A stretch of 64,000 nucleotides of DNA from IMG/VR virus record IMGVR_UViG_3300044617_002200, positions 1-64,000 of that record; one strand, 5' to 3'. Of the stretch, positions 28,016 through 35,924 are shown in pieces. A model generated the notes under the pieces. The model ran no database searches. It was not told the origin of the DNA and saw only the letters and a program-made list of their open reading frames with translations. This DNA comes from a virus. The translations under genes and the position numbers were made by a program. Numbering within the stretch: position 1 is the stretch's first letter; every line of letters begins with the position of its first letter.

Positions 28016-28861
28016 TTATTTTCTAGGACTTCTCACAGAGGATAATTCAAAATCTACTAATGCAGCAAGACACTTTTTATTAATTTTAGAATTTTCAACT
28101 TCACTTAATTTCGAAACAGTAACGTTTTTAATAAAACTATAATCCTGAACAGAAACAAAAGATGCGTAATTTTTATAATTAAAATTAATACCACTTTTTA
28201 TATCACCATAAATATCAAAAGGCAATTCCTTGGAATCAAATATTGGTATGTTCTTCTTATTAGAATCATTAAGTAATGATAGCAAAGAATCTAAAGAAAA
28301 GCTATTAGAAGCAAGAATTATACATCTAACCATCGACTCTGTAGAATCTTGTCCTCCGAAAGAAAAAGGATAATTTTGTATATTTGTATTTTTAATGAAA
28401 ATACAAGGAAAAGGGCGATCTAAATAATTTAAAGACCCAGTAATTGCATTTATTTTTGGAGTTACAGAATAAGCGTTTTCAAAAATAAGTTTTTCTTCTT
28501 TTTCGTCTGTATAATATATATTATATTCTTTTAAAGCATAAGACGAAGTTATATTTTTCCCAATATTTTTAGAAACATAAATAGCTCGGCCTCTATTATA
28601 ATCAATTTTTAAGCCATTATTTTTTGGTTCGTATACGCCATTATTAAAAACCCCAGAAATAATATTCGCACCTGTTATACTAGTATCATAAACCCATTGG
28701 CGAAAAGGAGACCCATAAATAGAGCTTAATGCAAAATTTGGGTCAGCTGTTTCAAAAAGTTTACCACTATAGTTAGTATAAGCTTCTCCATGATATAAAA
28801 TTTCATGATCTAACCACAAATAGAAACTAGACATTAAATTATTTAAATAAGAATTTTTCAT
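28016..28861 (-). CDS. Putative tail terminator or neck protein
   Basis: This 281-residue protein has an N-terminal aromatic helix (NNLMSSFYLWLDHEILYHGEA) and a beta-rich body with many Asn and Tyr. There is no catalytic motif or membrane segment. It overlaps the upstream connector candidate by 4 bases (ATGA) and precedes the tube gene, the place of the tail terminator or tail completion protein in the standard head-to-tail order. Its size exceeds a typical terminator (130-200 residues), so it may carry an extra domain. The assignment is by position. Confidence 0.4.
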   Translation of the reverse strand: MKNSYLNNLMSSFYLWLDHEILYHGEAYTNYSGKLFETADPNFALSSIYGSPFRQWVYDTSITGANIISGVFNNGVYEPKNNGLKIDYNRGRAIYVSKNIGKNITSSYALKEYNIYYTDEKEEKLIFENAYSVTPKINAITGSLNYLDRPFPCIFIKNTNIQNYPFSFGGQDSTESMVRCIILASNSFSLDSLLSLLNDSNKKNIPIFDSKELPFDIYGDIKSGINFNYKNYASFVSVQDYSFIKNVTVSKLSEVENSKINKKCLAALVDFELSSVRSPRK

Positions 28862-29436
28862 TTAATTTTTAAGTTATTTATATTTTTTATGAAATCATCA
28901 TATAACGCAGTAAAATAAGGGACTGATTTAAAAACAGCATTTCTAAAATCCGTCGCCTGTATACCGGTACCAGTACGAGAAGATTTGAACTTTCCATATA
29001 AATAAGCGCTCAAACCAGATATATATTTCTCTATATCGAACAACCAACTTCTACCATTCTCCCATGGCATTTTAGTAACTTTTTTAATTTCCGAAATAGA
29101 AGGTATAAGTATCTTAAATTTATAAGAATCTTGTTTTCTTATAACACTTCCAATTTTTATATTTTTCAATAAACTTTTAACGCCTAATGTTGGATTGTTA
29201 TCAGTAAACCCAATAAAAGAAAATAAATTTCCGTATCCACCTAAAGTAGAAGATATATTTTTGGCTAGCGGACCGCCTTCAATTTCTTTAGTTACAGGAT
29301 GGTTGTTAAATTTTTTTATAAATATATTTTTTTCTTTTATAACTTCTTGTTCTACTATATTAGTAATTAATTTTTGAACATTTTTGTTAGCAAAAATTTC
29401 TTTGTTAAGTTGTTTTCTGTTTATTCTTGCCGCCAT
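28858..29436 (-). CDS. Putative HK97 gp10-like head-tail connector
   Basis: This 192-residue basic protein has an N-terminal helix (QLNKEIFANKNVQKLITNIVEQEV) followed by a Gly-rich turn GGYGNLFSFIGF. That layout recalls tail completion proteins of the gp10 type, which also place a long helix before a beta sheet. It starts 2 bases after the preceding gene and overlaps the next by 4, so it belongs to one translational unit of connector genes. Moderate confidence from position and pattern. Confidence 0.4.
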   Translation of the reverse strand: MAARINRKQLNKEIFANKNVQKLITNIVEQEVIKEKNIFIKKFNNHPVTKEIEGGPLAKNISSTLGGYGNLFSFIGFTDNNPTLGVKSLLKNIKIGSVIRKQDSYKFKILIPSISEIKKVTKMPWENGRSWLFDIEKYISGLSAYLYGKFKSSRTGTGIQATDFRNAVFKSVPYFTALYDDFIKNINNLKIK

Positions 29437-29438
29437 AT

Positions 29439-29870
29439 TTATTCACTTTCTTTAAAGTAAATTATATAAAAATATATATCAAATAACCCAATTGGACGAC
29501 TAGTACCTACTTGCTGAACTACACGCCCATCTATTTCTATTCGCTCAGCGTCTGAAATAAAATCTAGCATTTCTTTTTTTACCTTTACTCTGCAAAAGTT
29601 ACCTCGAATTTCTTCTTTTATTTCGGGTATCCCACCTAATTCGGAAGCGTCGCCCCATTTTATTCTACAATCAAAAATTCCAGACACGGGCTGATAACTT
29701 ACAGAAACAGAGTCTTGTTCATTATACAAAAAATTATAAGATATATCACTTGAGATAATAGTTCTCTCTGGTGTTTTCCAAACAATTACGGGTCTTGCAA
29801 AAGTATCATGGATATCATTCATCAATGATGCATATACTAATTTAGAATTTTCATCAACTAAAGAAGGCAT
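29439..29870 (-). CDS. Putative head-tail connector protein
   Basis: This 143-residue beta-rich protein (PVIVWKTPERTIISSD, FDCRIKWGDASELG, FCRVKVKKEMLDFI) resembles small stopper or neck proteins that seal the portal after packaging. It begins 1 base after the upstream stop and ends 2 bases before the next start. No named domain was recognised. The 130-150 residue length matches many stopper proteins, which supports the positional call. Confidence 0.4.
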   Translation of the reverse strand: MPSLVDENSKLVYASLMNDIHDTFARPVIVWKTPERTIISSDISYNFLYNEQDSVSVSYQPVSGIFDCRIKWGDASELGGIPEIKEEIRGNFCRVKVKKEMLDFISDAERIEIDGRVVQQVGTSRPIGLFDIYFYIIYFKESE

Positions 29871-29871
29871 A

Positions 29872-30789
29872 TCAAGTTATATTTCTAGGTTTTTCATTAC
29901 TATAATAGTAATTAACTCCAATAAAATCATCTCCAGATATTTGTTCCGCTGAGGATGTTTTCTTCAGATACATTTTAATTAAAAATTGCAACTCTTCATA
30001 ACTATCTTTATAAAGCGCTCTTAGATTTTTTGAAATTTCATTTTTATTAATTCTAGTTATAGAAGAATCCCCATCTTTTATAGATACCCAATCGCCCACC
30101 ATGCTAACCGATTTTGCTATGTCAAAAGATTGTTTCTTATAAAAATTACATTCAAACAGTTTTTTATAAATAGCCATTTGATCATTATTAAGCTCTGGTT
30201 CTAAATAATAATAAACAGGTATCTCGACTGTTGATCCATCTTCTGATATTTTTTCAGAACCGGAAGCGACTATTGGATAAAGACCTATCGAAGGAGGAAC
30301 CGTATTAAGCCACCAATTCCCAGTTATCTCAGTCACATCAAAAGCATCTGATTCTATAAGACCCCAAACTATAAAATCTACGCCAGGAACTCCTATTGAA
30401 TCATCTTGAGAAACCCAGCCAGTAAAATTTGCTTTACCATAAACTGAATAATCTTGATTAACTACATACTTAATAACGTTTGAAACAATACTAGGGTCTG
30501 GATTTGTATAAATATAAACTGGACGATTATTTAAAAACGATGTTTGCGTATAAATTAAAGGCGAAGACGCGGGAAAGGTTTCTTCTATATATTTCGGAAA
30601 TAAGCGCGGGCCAGGAGGAGTAGAACATCTTTGTATATCGGTACCTATTAAATTATTTAAATTACCTATATTAGAATCGTCTAAAAACCAGCTAGAGACT
30701 CTCGAAATAGGATACTCAGTTGGATTATTTAAATCCAAATAAACGCCTGAAACAAAATTATAAAAAGAATCTATAGCTGAATTATTCAC
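29872..30789 (-). CDS. Putative head-tail adaptor-region protein
   Basis: This 305-residue protein starts at a GTG preceded by a GTGTAAA box rather than a clear ribosome site. It opens with a helix (SAIDSFYNFVSGVYLDLNN), has a beta-rich centre with several Pro-Pro turns and ends in helices (LRALYKDSYEELQFLIKMYLKK). It heads the connector group between capsid and tube genes, so an adaptor or neck role is likely, but no family was recognised. Confidence 0.4.
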   Translation of the reverse strand: MNNSAIDSFYNFVSGVYLDLNNPTEYPISRVSSWFLDDSNIGNLNNLIGTDIQRCSTPPGPRLFPKYIEETFPASSPLIYTQTSFLNNRPVYIYTNPDPSIVSNVIKYVVNQDYSVYGKANFTGWVSQDDSIGVPGVDFIVWGLIESDAFDVTEITGNWWLNTVPPSIGLYPIVASGSEKISEDGSTVEIPVYYYLEPELNNDQMAIYKKLFECNFYKKQSFDIAKSVSMVGDWVSIKDGDSSITRINKNEISKNLRALYKDSYEELQFLIKMYLKKTSSAEQISGDDFIGVNYYYSNEKPRNIT

Positions 30790-30797
30790 ATAAGAAA

Positions 30798-30804
30798 TTT
30801 ACAC
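30798..30804 (-). promoter_or_regulatory. GTGTAAA box upstream of connector genes
   Basis: Minus-strand GTGTAAATTTCTTAT lies 8 bases before the GTG start at 30789, within the 21-base gap after the SAP-like gene. Confidence 0.5.
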
Positions 30805-30810
30805 AAAAAA

Positions 30811-31167
30811 TCAGGCCCCTTCTCTTAATATCTTGCGCGCTTTAGCTGGCAAATCATCCAGGTTTGTTTTTGCAACAGCTTGGACGCAAGAATTAGTTTT
30901 TGATTGCCATTTAATAAATTCAGCAACTAATCTATCGGTAAGAACTTTTCTATCTTGCGTTGGAACAAGGCCAATTTTATAAGCATGAGCTTGTAAATCA
31001 GTCATATTCATTTCTGATAAAAATTTAGAATATTCTTCTGTATTAGTTGTCTTATAAAGACATAAACTTTCTCCGAGTATCTCATCTAAGGAAGAAAAAG
31101 ACTTTGGATTTAAAGTTTCATCTTTACCGTGAATTTCCATATTTTTTTTTGTTTTTTTTGATTTCAT
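30811..31167 (-). CDS. Small basic protein with SAP-like helical motif
   Basis: This 118-residue protein begins with a Lys-rich stretch. Residues about 50-85 have a helix-extended-helix form (MTDLQAHAYKIGLVPTQDRK, then LTDRLVAEFIKW) like SAP or Rho-N domains, which bind nucleic acid. Such domains are often encoded between capsid and connector genes in large phages. The start is supported by AGAGGT about 9 bases before the ATG. It lies directly after the capsid terminator, so it needs its own promoter, and no exact box is visible. Confidence 0.5.
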   Translation of the reverse strand: MKSKKTKKNMEIHGKDETLNPKSFSSLDEILGESLCLYKTTNTEEYSKFLSEMNMTDLQAHAYKIGLVPTQDRKVLTDRLVAEFIKWQSKTNSCVQAVAKTNLDDLPAKARKILREGA

Positions 31168-31213
31168 AAAAATAGACCTCTATTCTATTCTAGATATAAA
31201 GGCTTGTTTTTTC

Positions 31214-31241
31214 AAAAAAAAGAGCCGCGTAAAGCGGCTCT
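31214..31241 (-). terminator. Intrinsic terminator after major capsid gene
   Basis: A GC-rich 8-bp stem (AGAGCCGC with GCGGCTCT, 5-base loop) at 31221-31241, extendable by A:T pairs, is followed on the minus strand by a run of T down to 31214. It lies about 36 bases past the capsid stop codon. Confidence 0.92.
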
Positions 31242-31276
31242 TTTAAAGAATTAATTTCTTTTATGTTAGGTTCAGC

Positions 31277-32377
31277 TTAAACAATAAGTCCAACTGCAGC
31301 CTTAGCATCAACAGCCACGCGGCCCTCTTCTACAAAGCTGTAGAATCCAACCTTTTGACTGCGAGCTAAAAATTGGTCGTCTGGTAAAACCTTTACCTGT
31401 CCACGAGTTTCGCTTTGAATAGCGACTGGTCGCAAGAAAGCGTTACGAGTGGAATCGACACCAATAATTAATTCACTAGCAGCACTATTAAAAGCACTTC
31501 CACCGAATTGAGTATTACCAGCTAAAGCTCCAAATAAATCATTATATTTGCGAGATCTACCTAACTCTAAGAGTTCGTGAATTTTAACACCAAATATTTC
31601 ATTTGTTCCGGCACTGCGGTAAATGTCTTCTCTAACATTATCTGGAAGAGCTACATTACCGGCACTGTTTCCAGCACCATTTCTGGTGTTCATTGGCTGA
31701 TAAGCAAAACCACGAATTTGCTCTTTGATTTCGGGACTAACATAAATATCTGTTAGACCACGGCTTTGATTTCCAACAGGAGTACCTCCAGTGTAAGCAG
31801 TGTTTAATCTACGAACTAAAGTCCATAGCTTATTCATATCATCGAGCTGGAATGTTCCTGGAGTACCAGCGCGGAAAACGTGCTTAGAATTATTAGTTTC
31901 GGCGTCAGCCAAAAGCTTTAAAATAACAGCCCAAGCATTTCTCTCTTGCTTAACTAAAAGTTCATTGGCCATTCTCTCTAAACCTGCAGCGACAACATCT
32001 AATCTTGCTCTACGAACATATCTTTTATCCATAGAAATAGCGCTATCAAGACGATAAGTATTTACTTTCATTTCTTGAAGCCCTTGGACAAAATTAGTTG
32101 GAAGACCACCACCAACAGTTTGGCTCCAAACGCTAATATGACCCTCATTTAAACCATAATAAAGGTCTAAAGGAATCGAGGGAGAGTCGTCCTCATCAAA
32201 TTCTACATCACGATAGAAAGCCGAGGCTGTAGATGATTGCAACAAAACTTGCTGAATGACATCTCCGATAAATGCAGCAAATGCTTCTTGAGCTTCAGCA
32301 GCGACAATTTTATTGTCCGATGCCAAGGCTTTAATTAGTTCTATTTGCTCTGGATTTTTTTCAAATTGAATTTTCAT
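31277..32377 (-). CDS. Major capsid protein (HK97 fold)
   Basis: At 366 residues it has the features of HK97-fold capsid proteins: an N-terminal helix region, VNTYRLDSAISMDKRYVRRA near the E-loop/P-domain spine helix, a long helix ERMANELLVKQERNAWAVIL, then TDIYVSPEIKEQIRGF and a C-terminal strand set with DDQFLARSQKVGFYSFVEEG. GC content looks higher than in the neighbours and codons are more even, as expected for a highly expressed gene. It follows the protease and capsid-surface genes and ends at a strong terminator. The short size suggests that the scaffold is supplied by the protease gene product instead of an N-terminal delta domain. Confidence 0.9.
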   Translation of the reverse strand: MKIQFEKNPEQIELIKALASDNKIVAAEAQEAFAAFIGDVIQQVLLQSSTASAFYRDVEFDEDDSPSIPLDLYYGLNEGHISVWSQTVGGGLPTNFVQGLQEMKVNTYRLDSAISMDKRYVRRARLDVVAAGLERMANELLVKQERNAWAVILKLLADAETNNSKHVFRAGTPGTFQLDDMNKLWTLVRRLNTAYTGGTPVGNQSRGLTDIYVSPEIKEQIRGFAYQPMNTRNGAGNSAGNVALPDNVREDIYRSAGTNEIFGVKIHELLELGRSRKYNDLFGALAGNTQFGGSAFNSAASELIIGVDSTRNAFLRPVAIQSETRGQVKVLPDDQFLARSQKVGFYSFVEEGRVAVDAKAAVGLIV

Positions 32378-32413
32378 ATATTTTTTTCTTCTATTTTTTT
32401 TCTTCTATTTTTT
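32378..32413 (-). promoter_or_regulatory. Duplicated purine-rich leader before capsid gene
   Basis: The gap contains two tandem copies of AATAGAAGAAAAAA on the minus strand, giving two AGAAG ribosome-site-like boxes before the ATG at 32377. The upstream copy touches the stop codon of 32412-32948. Confidence 0.5.
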
Positions 32414-32948
32414 AAAGTTCGATTTTTAAAAGTGCATATCCTTCTGCATCTTTAGGTCCTAAGAATTTGCCTACAGTCTTAGAAGAATAAGCAACAACTT
32501 TTAGATCGCCGTTACCAGCATCAGCAACAGCGGCTCCACTACCAAAACCGGGGTTACCTTGTGCTACATGAGCTAAAACGATACCCTTGGTTAATATTGG
32601 AGCAGCCTGTCCACTAACAATAACGTCCATCTCAGCTGCTTTGCGGGGGTTAAATAACAAAACTTCTCCGTTTTCATCAAACTTACGAACATCTTTTAAT
32701 AAAAGCCCAACAATATTGCCAGCAGTGGATCCAGAAGCGGCAGGCGCGACTGTCCAGGGAACATTAAATTGAGCGGAAAAAGTGTTATCATAAGCTGATA
32801 AATTATCAACAGATGTGTTTGCTTTTAAATCGATGCCATTACCAACAGCTGTTACAACTGCTCCTTTATTAACGGATTCTGCATTAACAGCAAAAAGGTT
32901 AATAACATCGTGTTCATCATAATCTCTAAATGGTTTTAAATTTGCCAT
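32412..32948 (-). CDS. Putative capsid decoration / stabilisation protein
   Basis: This 178-residue Ala/Gly/Val-rich protein is beta-rich with VNKGAVVTAVGNGIDLK and GIVLAHVAQGNPGFG segments. It closely resembles head-stabilising proteins of the DUF2190 or gpD-like kind that cap capsid three-fold sites. It sits between the prohead protease and the major capsid protein, which is the normal place for such proteins. The base composition is GC-richer than nearby genes, in line with high expression. There is no signal peptide. The exact family is uncertain. Confidence 0.6.
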   Translation of the reverse strand: MANLKPFRDYDEHDVINLFAVNAESVNKGAVVTAVGNGIDLKANTSVDNLSAYDNTFSAQFNVPWTVAPAASGSTAGNIVGLLLKDVRKFDENGEVLLFNPRKAAEMDVIVSGQAAPILTKGIVLAHVAQGNPGFGSGAAVADAGNGDLKVVAYSSKTVGKFLGPKDAEGYALLKIEL

Positions 32949-32965
32949 AATTTTTTTATCTTTCT

Positions 32966-34819
32966 TTATTTAATTTTTACGCTATTTTTATTAAAAGCTG
33001 CATTGATTTTTTCGACCAACGAGGCTTCTTGAGGAGAGGATGCGTTAGGAAGAACTTCTTCTTTCACCTCTGCACTCGAAATTATTTCTTCTACAGATTT
33101 ATTTTCACTAGCTTTAACTTCTTCTTTAACTTTTTCTTCGTTAACTTTTTTACTTTCCATTTTCTTGTTGGATTTCTTTTTCGCGGCAGCTAGTGTTGAA
33201 AATTTCTTATACCACTTTTCAAATTGCTCATCGTTCTCTATAGTATTTAAATCTTCTGCTACTATAGAGCGATCTTCTTCAGACAATTCGAATTCTTCAT
33301 CTATTAAAGACATTCTGTTTTGAAAGTTAACTTCAATCTCTTTTGCTCGCAAGTCTTCTTGAAGTTTTGAAAAATCATTTTTCACTTGTTCGCTTTCAGT
33401 TTTTATTTTGTCTATTTCTGCATTTAAGGAAGAAAGTTTTTCTTCAGCTAATTGCAAAGCATTTTCTTTTTCTTCAACTTTAGTTTTCCATTCAGAAGCC
33501 AGCTCGTTAATTTTATTAGAAATAAAATCTCTAACTTCGCTAGCAGCCAATTCTTTAATGGAAGACTCCGTTATATCTTCAATAGTTTTTACTTGCATAG
33601 TATTTTTTACATTTTTATTTTCTTCTTGGACACTTTTTTTATTAATTTTAATTTCAGAAGATTCGATTTCATTTTCATCTAAACTATCTTCCTCGCTTTC
33701 ATCCATATCATCTTGCTTTTCTAATTTAATATATTCTTCGGCTTTCTCTTTAGAGTCAAAGCATTTTTCCATTTCACCATCTTCAAAAACAGCGTATCCA
33801 TCACAACCTTCTACATCTTGTTTAATTTCATAATTAGAAGCTTTAGATTGCTGGTCTTTATTTTTTTGAATATTCCTATCAGAAACAATCACTCCGCTTA
33901 CTTCAGCTGCGGGGTTATTTGTAAACCCAATACCGAGAGGTAAAACATTTCCTGTTAAATTTAAAAGCAATAAATCTCCATCTTCCGCAAAACCATTACC
34001 GCCGAAAACTTTTAACTTGTCTTTCAAACTAACAATCTCTTTATCATTTTCTATGATAGTTGCTTCAGCTAGATTTTTATTACCTTTTGCTATATTAAAT
34101 TCATTAAATCCAAGTTCCCAACTCGCACTTATAGATAAATATTTAGAAGAAGACGGGTCATTACTATCAATTAATTCAGATGCAAACTCTGGATTAGCTA
34201 CTTTCCATATATATCCAGAAAGAACAACGTTAAATGGATCTTTCGTATTTTTAATATCTTCTAAAGATAATGGGCGACTACTACCAAATTCACTAAAACC
34301 ATAACCAGTACAAACGCCTACTATAACTCTACGATTATGCTCTATATTAAAAGGCTTGTTAACAAAATTTTCCACCATAGATAAAGCAACGTCTGTTCCT
34401 ATAATATGTCCGTTTTTGTTTCCACGGTTTACAACAAATGCATCGAATGCAACTGCCATCAAATCCTTGTTAACATCTAAGTTTATATTTTCTGGGATAT
34501 ATTGTTTTAATTGATCTATAGAAGCCATTGCTAAATATTTATCTTCTTCTAGAGATATCATTGCTTGTACCAATATTCCGTCAAATTTAATTGAATATTT
34601 AAAATCCTCAAATGCTCTCATTTTACAATTTACACTTCCATCTGATAAAAATGCAATATTTTTCAATTTATTATTAATTTTAATTCTATTATCTTTTAGA
34701 TGATTTAACTCAAAGGCACAAACAGAAATAGGTCTCGAAAAAGAATATAAAACATCGGATAGATCAAACCCACTTTTAGGATCAATAATTTCTGTTATTG
34801 TTTCGTCATAAAAAGGCAT
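32966..34819 (-). CDS. Prohead protease with C-terminal scaffold-like coiled coil
   Basis: This is a 617-residue protein. Residues 1-300 form a prohead protease of the herpesvirus-assemblin type: FNIEHNRRVIVGVC places the catalytic His at 161, and KYLSISASWE holds the candidate Ser near 229-231. Residues about 338-370 (GYAVFEDGEMEKCFDSKEKA) match a short motif that follows many phage structural proteins. Residues 380-617 are acidic and helical with a long coiled coil (430-500), then Lys/Glu-rich repeats, which suits a scaffold. A fused protease-scaffold gene is known from several phages, where internal cleavage frees the scaffold. It lies upstream of the capsid genes, with a GTGTATAAT-type box before the start. 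Confidence 0.8.
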   Translation of the reverse strand: MPFYDETITEIIDPKSGFDLSDVLYSFSRPISVCAFELNHLKDNRIKINNKLKNIAFLSDGSVNCKMRAFEDFKYSIKFDGILVQAMISLEEDKYLAMASIDQLKQYIPENINLDVNKDLMAVAFDAFVVNRGNKNGHIIGTDVALSMVENFVNKPFNIEHNRRVIVGVCTGYGFSEFGSSRPLSLEDIKNTKDPFNVVLSGYIWKVANPEFASELIDSNDPSSSKYLSISASWELGFNEFNIAKGNKNLAEATIIENDKEIVSLKDKLKVFGGNGFAEDGDLLLLNLTGNVLPLGIGFTNNPAAEVSGVIVSDRNIQKNKDQQSKASNYEIKQDVEGCDGYAVFEDGEMEKCFDSKEKAEEYIKLEKQDDMDESEEDSLDENEIESSEIKINKKSVQEENKNVKNTMQVKTIEDITESSIKELAASEVRDFISNKINELASEWKTKVEEKENALQLAEEKLSSLNAEIDKIKTESEQVKNDFSKLQEDLRAKEIEVNFQNRMSLIDEEFELSEEDRSIVAEDLNTIENDEQFEKWYKKFSTLAAAKKKSNKKMESKKVNEEKVKEEVKASENKSVEEIISSAEVKEEVLPNASSPQEASLVEKINAAFNKNSVKIK

Positions 34820-34844
34820 AAATAATATTAATTATATATAAAAT

Positions 34845-34851
34845 TATACAC
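34845..34851 (-). promoter_or_regulatory. Variant box (GTGTATAAT) upstream of prohead protease
   Basis: Minus-strand GTGTATAATTTTATATATA lies about 26 bases before the ATG at 34819 and differs from the consensus by one inserted T. It is the only box in the gap between lysis and head genes. Confidence 0.4.
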
Positions 34852-34869
34852 TTATTAAATTTTAATATA

Positions 34870-35343
34870 CTATAAAAGTGCTGCTTGAAAATGCATCCAA
34901 TCATAATTTCTAGCTCTACCCAAGCTAACCCAGTTTTCTGATTCTACTATTTTCCAGAAATCTCTATACTCTGCTTTAGCAAAACTTGCTTGTTTATTGG
35001 TCATTTTCAAAGTATTTCTATCTGGATCTAAATCCACTGCAGCGCCCCAAGAATGAATAGACCAACTAGACCCACCCCTCATTTTTCTAACATTTAAACA
35101 CCCGCCAAAAACATCAAGTCTTAGTCGTTGTATTTCTTTCAAACCATATGTTTTGAGTGTTTTTTCAAAAATTGTATGTAAAGATTCCGAAACTTTTTTA
35201 TTACAAGTTAATCTTTTTATCACAGTGTTAGTATCCCATGCAAGCTTTAAAGAATACGGTAAATCTAATCTAGATTGGTTTTCGCCAACTGGACCATAAT
35301 AATCTAGCATAGATTGTAAATTTTGTTTAGGCCAATTATTCAT
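34870..35343 (-). CDS. Endolysin, M15-type zinc peptidase
   Basis: I take the start at 35343 (MNNWPKQ), which overlaps the holin-candidate stop by 8 bases; the longer frame to 35385 would overlap by 50 bases and add a short hydrophobic stretch. The 157-residue protein carries the M15 zinc site: H97 and D104 in SIHSWGAAVDLD, the catalytic Asp (D148) and H151 in NYDWMHFQ. M15 enzymes cut peptidoglycan stem peptides or cross-bridges, so this is the cell-wall lytic enzyme. It has no signal peptide, so release depends on the holin. It closes the lysis cassette placed between fibre and head genes. Confidence 0.9.
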   Translation of the reverse strand: MNNWPKQNLQSMLDYYGPVGENQSRLDLPYSLKLAWDTNTVIKRLTCNKKVSESLHTIFEKTLKTYGLKEIQRLRLDVFGGCLNVRKMRGGSSWSIHSWGAAVDLDPDRNTLKMTNKQASFAKAEYRDFWKIVESENWVSLGRARNYDWMHFQAALL

Positions 35344-35809
35344 TATCTTTTTGTATCCACTCCAAAGGGGCATAAGAAGGATCATTCTTAAATTTTTCAG
35401 CGTAATTTATTATAACGTTCTCATTTATTTCTTCACTTGTATATTTATGATCGCCTTCTAAATTTACACTGCTATTAGATTGCATTTTATAATCTAAAAC
35501 CGTTTGAACACCTAAATAGCTAGCAATTATTACGGCTAATATTTTTATAGTTTCTGTAAATATAGAAACAAAAGGCAATGTCAAATTAGGGAAACTAGCA
35601 GTTAAAAACAAAACGACAATACTAGCTAAATAAAAAATTGCCAATATCACAACAGAGCAAAAAACAACATAAAACTTTTTTGAAGTAAAAAAATTAATTT
35701 TACTAAAATCTTCCTTATATTTTATGGGAGTATTTATTGGCGATTTATTAAACTGCAACATAGAAACGAGGGAAGATGCTATATTAGCTATGGAGCGTTG
35801 TAAGTACAT
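35336..35809 (-). CDS. Putative holin (two membrane segments)
   Basis: The start is set at ATG 35809 (MYLQRS) because the region upstream carries a GTGTAAT box instead of coding signal; the open frame could otherwise begin at TTG 35833. The 157-residue protein has two strong hydrophobic segments at about residues 45-69 and 80-105, followed by a polar C-terminal tail of about 50 residues. It lies directly before the endolysin with an 8-base overlap, in the place of a holin. The length is greater than a small class II holin. Assignment is by topology and neighbours. Confidence 0.6.
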   Translation of the reverse strand: MYLQRSIANIASSLVSMLQFNKSPINTPIKYKEDFSKINFFTSKKFYVVFCSVVILAIFYLASIVVLFLTASFPNLTLPFVSIFTETIKILAVIIASYLGVQTVLDYKMQSNSSVNLEGDHKYTSEEINENVIINYAEKFKNDPSYAPLEWIQKDNE

Positions 35810-35919
35810 GACTTTATTAATAATATTACACAACCTAATAATAATCCTGACATAAATAATAAAACATCAAGGTTTCTTTTTAAGAATTGTAAAATTACTT
35901 TTTTAAATAAAGTTTTCAT
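35788..35919 (-). CDS. Small single-span membrane protein in lysis cassette
   Basis: This 43-residue protein begins at ATG 35919 (MKTLFKK); a longer frame reaches into the spanin gene and is less likely. It has a basic N-terminus and one membrane segment (LLFMSGLLLGCVILLI). It lies between spanin and holin candidate and overlaps the latter's start by 22 bases. A pinholin, antiholin or holin partner is possible. Too short for a firm call. Confidence 0.5.
   Translation of the reverse strand: MKTLFKKVILQFLKRNLDVLLFMSGLLLGCVILLIKSCTYNAP
35825..35831 (-). promoter_or_regulatory. GTGTAAT box upstream of holin candidate
   Basis: Minus-strand GTGTAATATTATTAATAAAG ends 2 bases before the ATG at 35809. 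It lies where the longer TTG-initiated frame would begin, so it also guides the start choice. Confidence 0.45.
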
Positions 35920-35924
35920 ATATT

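Noticed and set aside
26887-30789. Tail sheath gene expected for a contractile tail
   Set aside because: No large sheath-like protein lies next to the tube gene, and the genes between capsid and tube are all under 310 codons. A non-contractile tail fits better, though a sheath elsewhere cannot be excluded.
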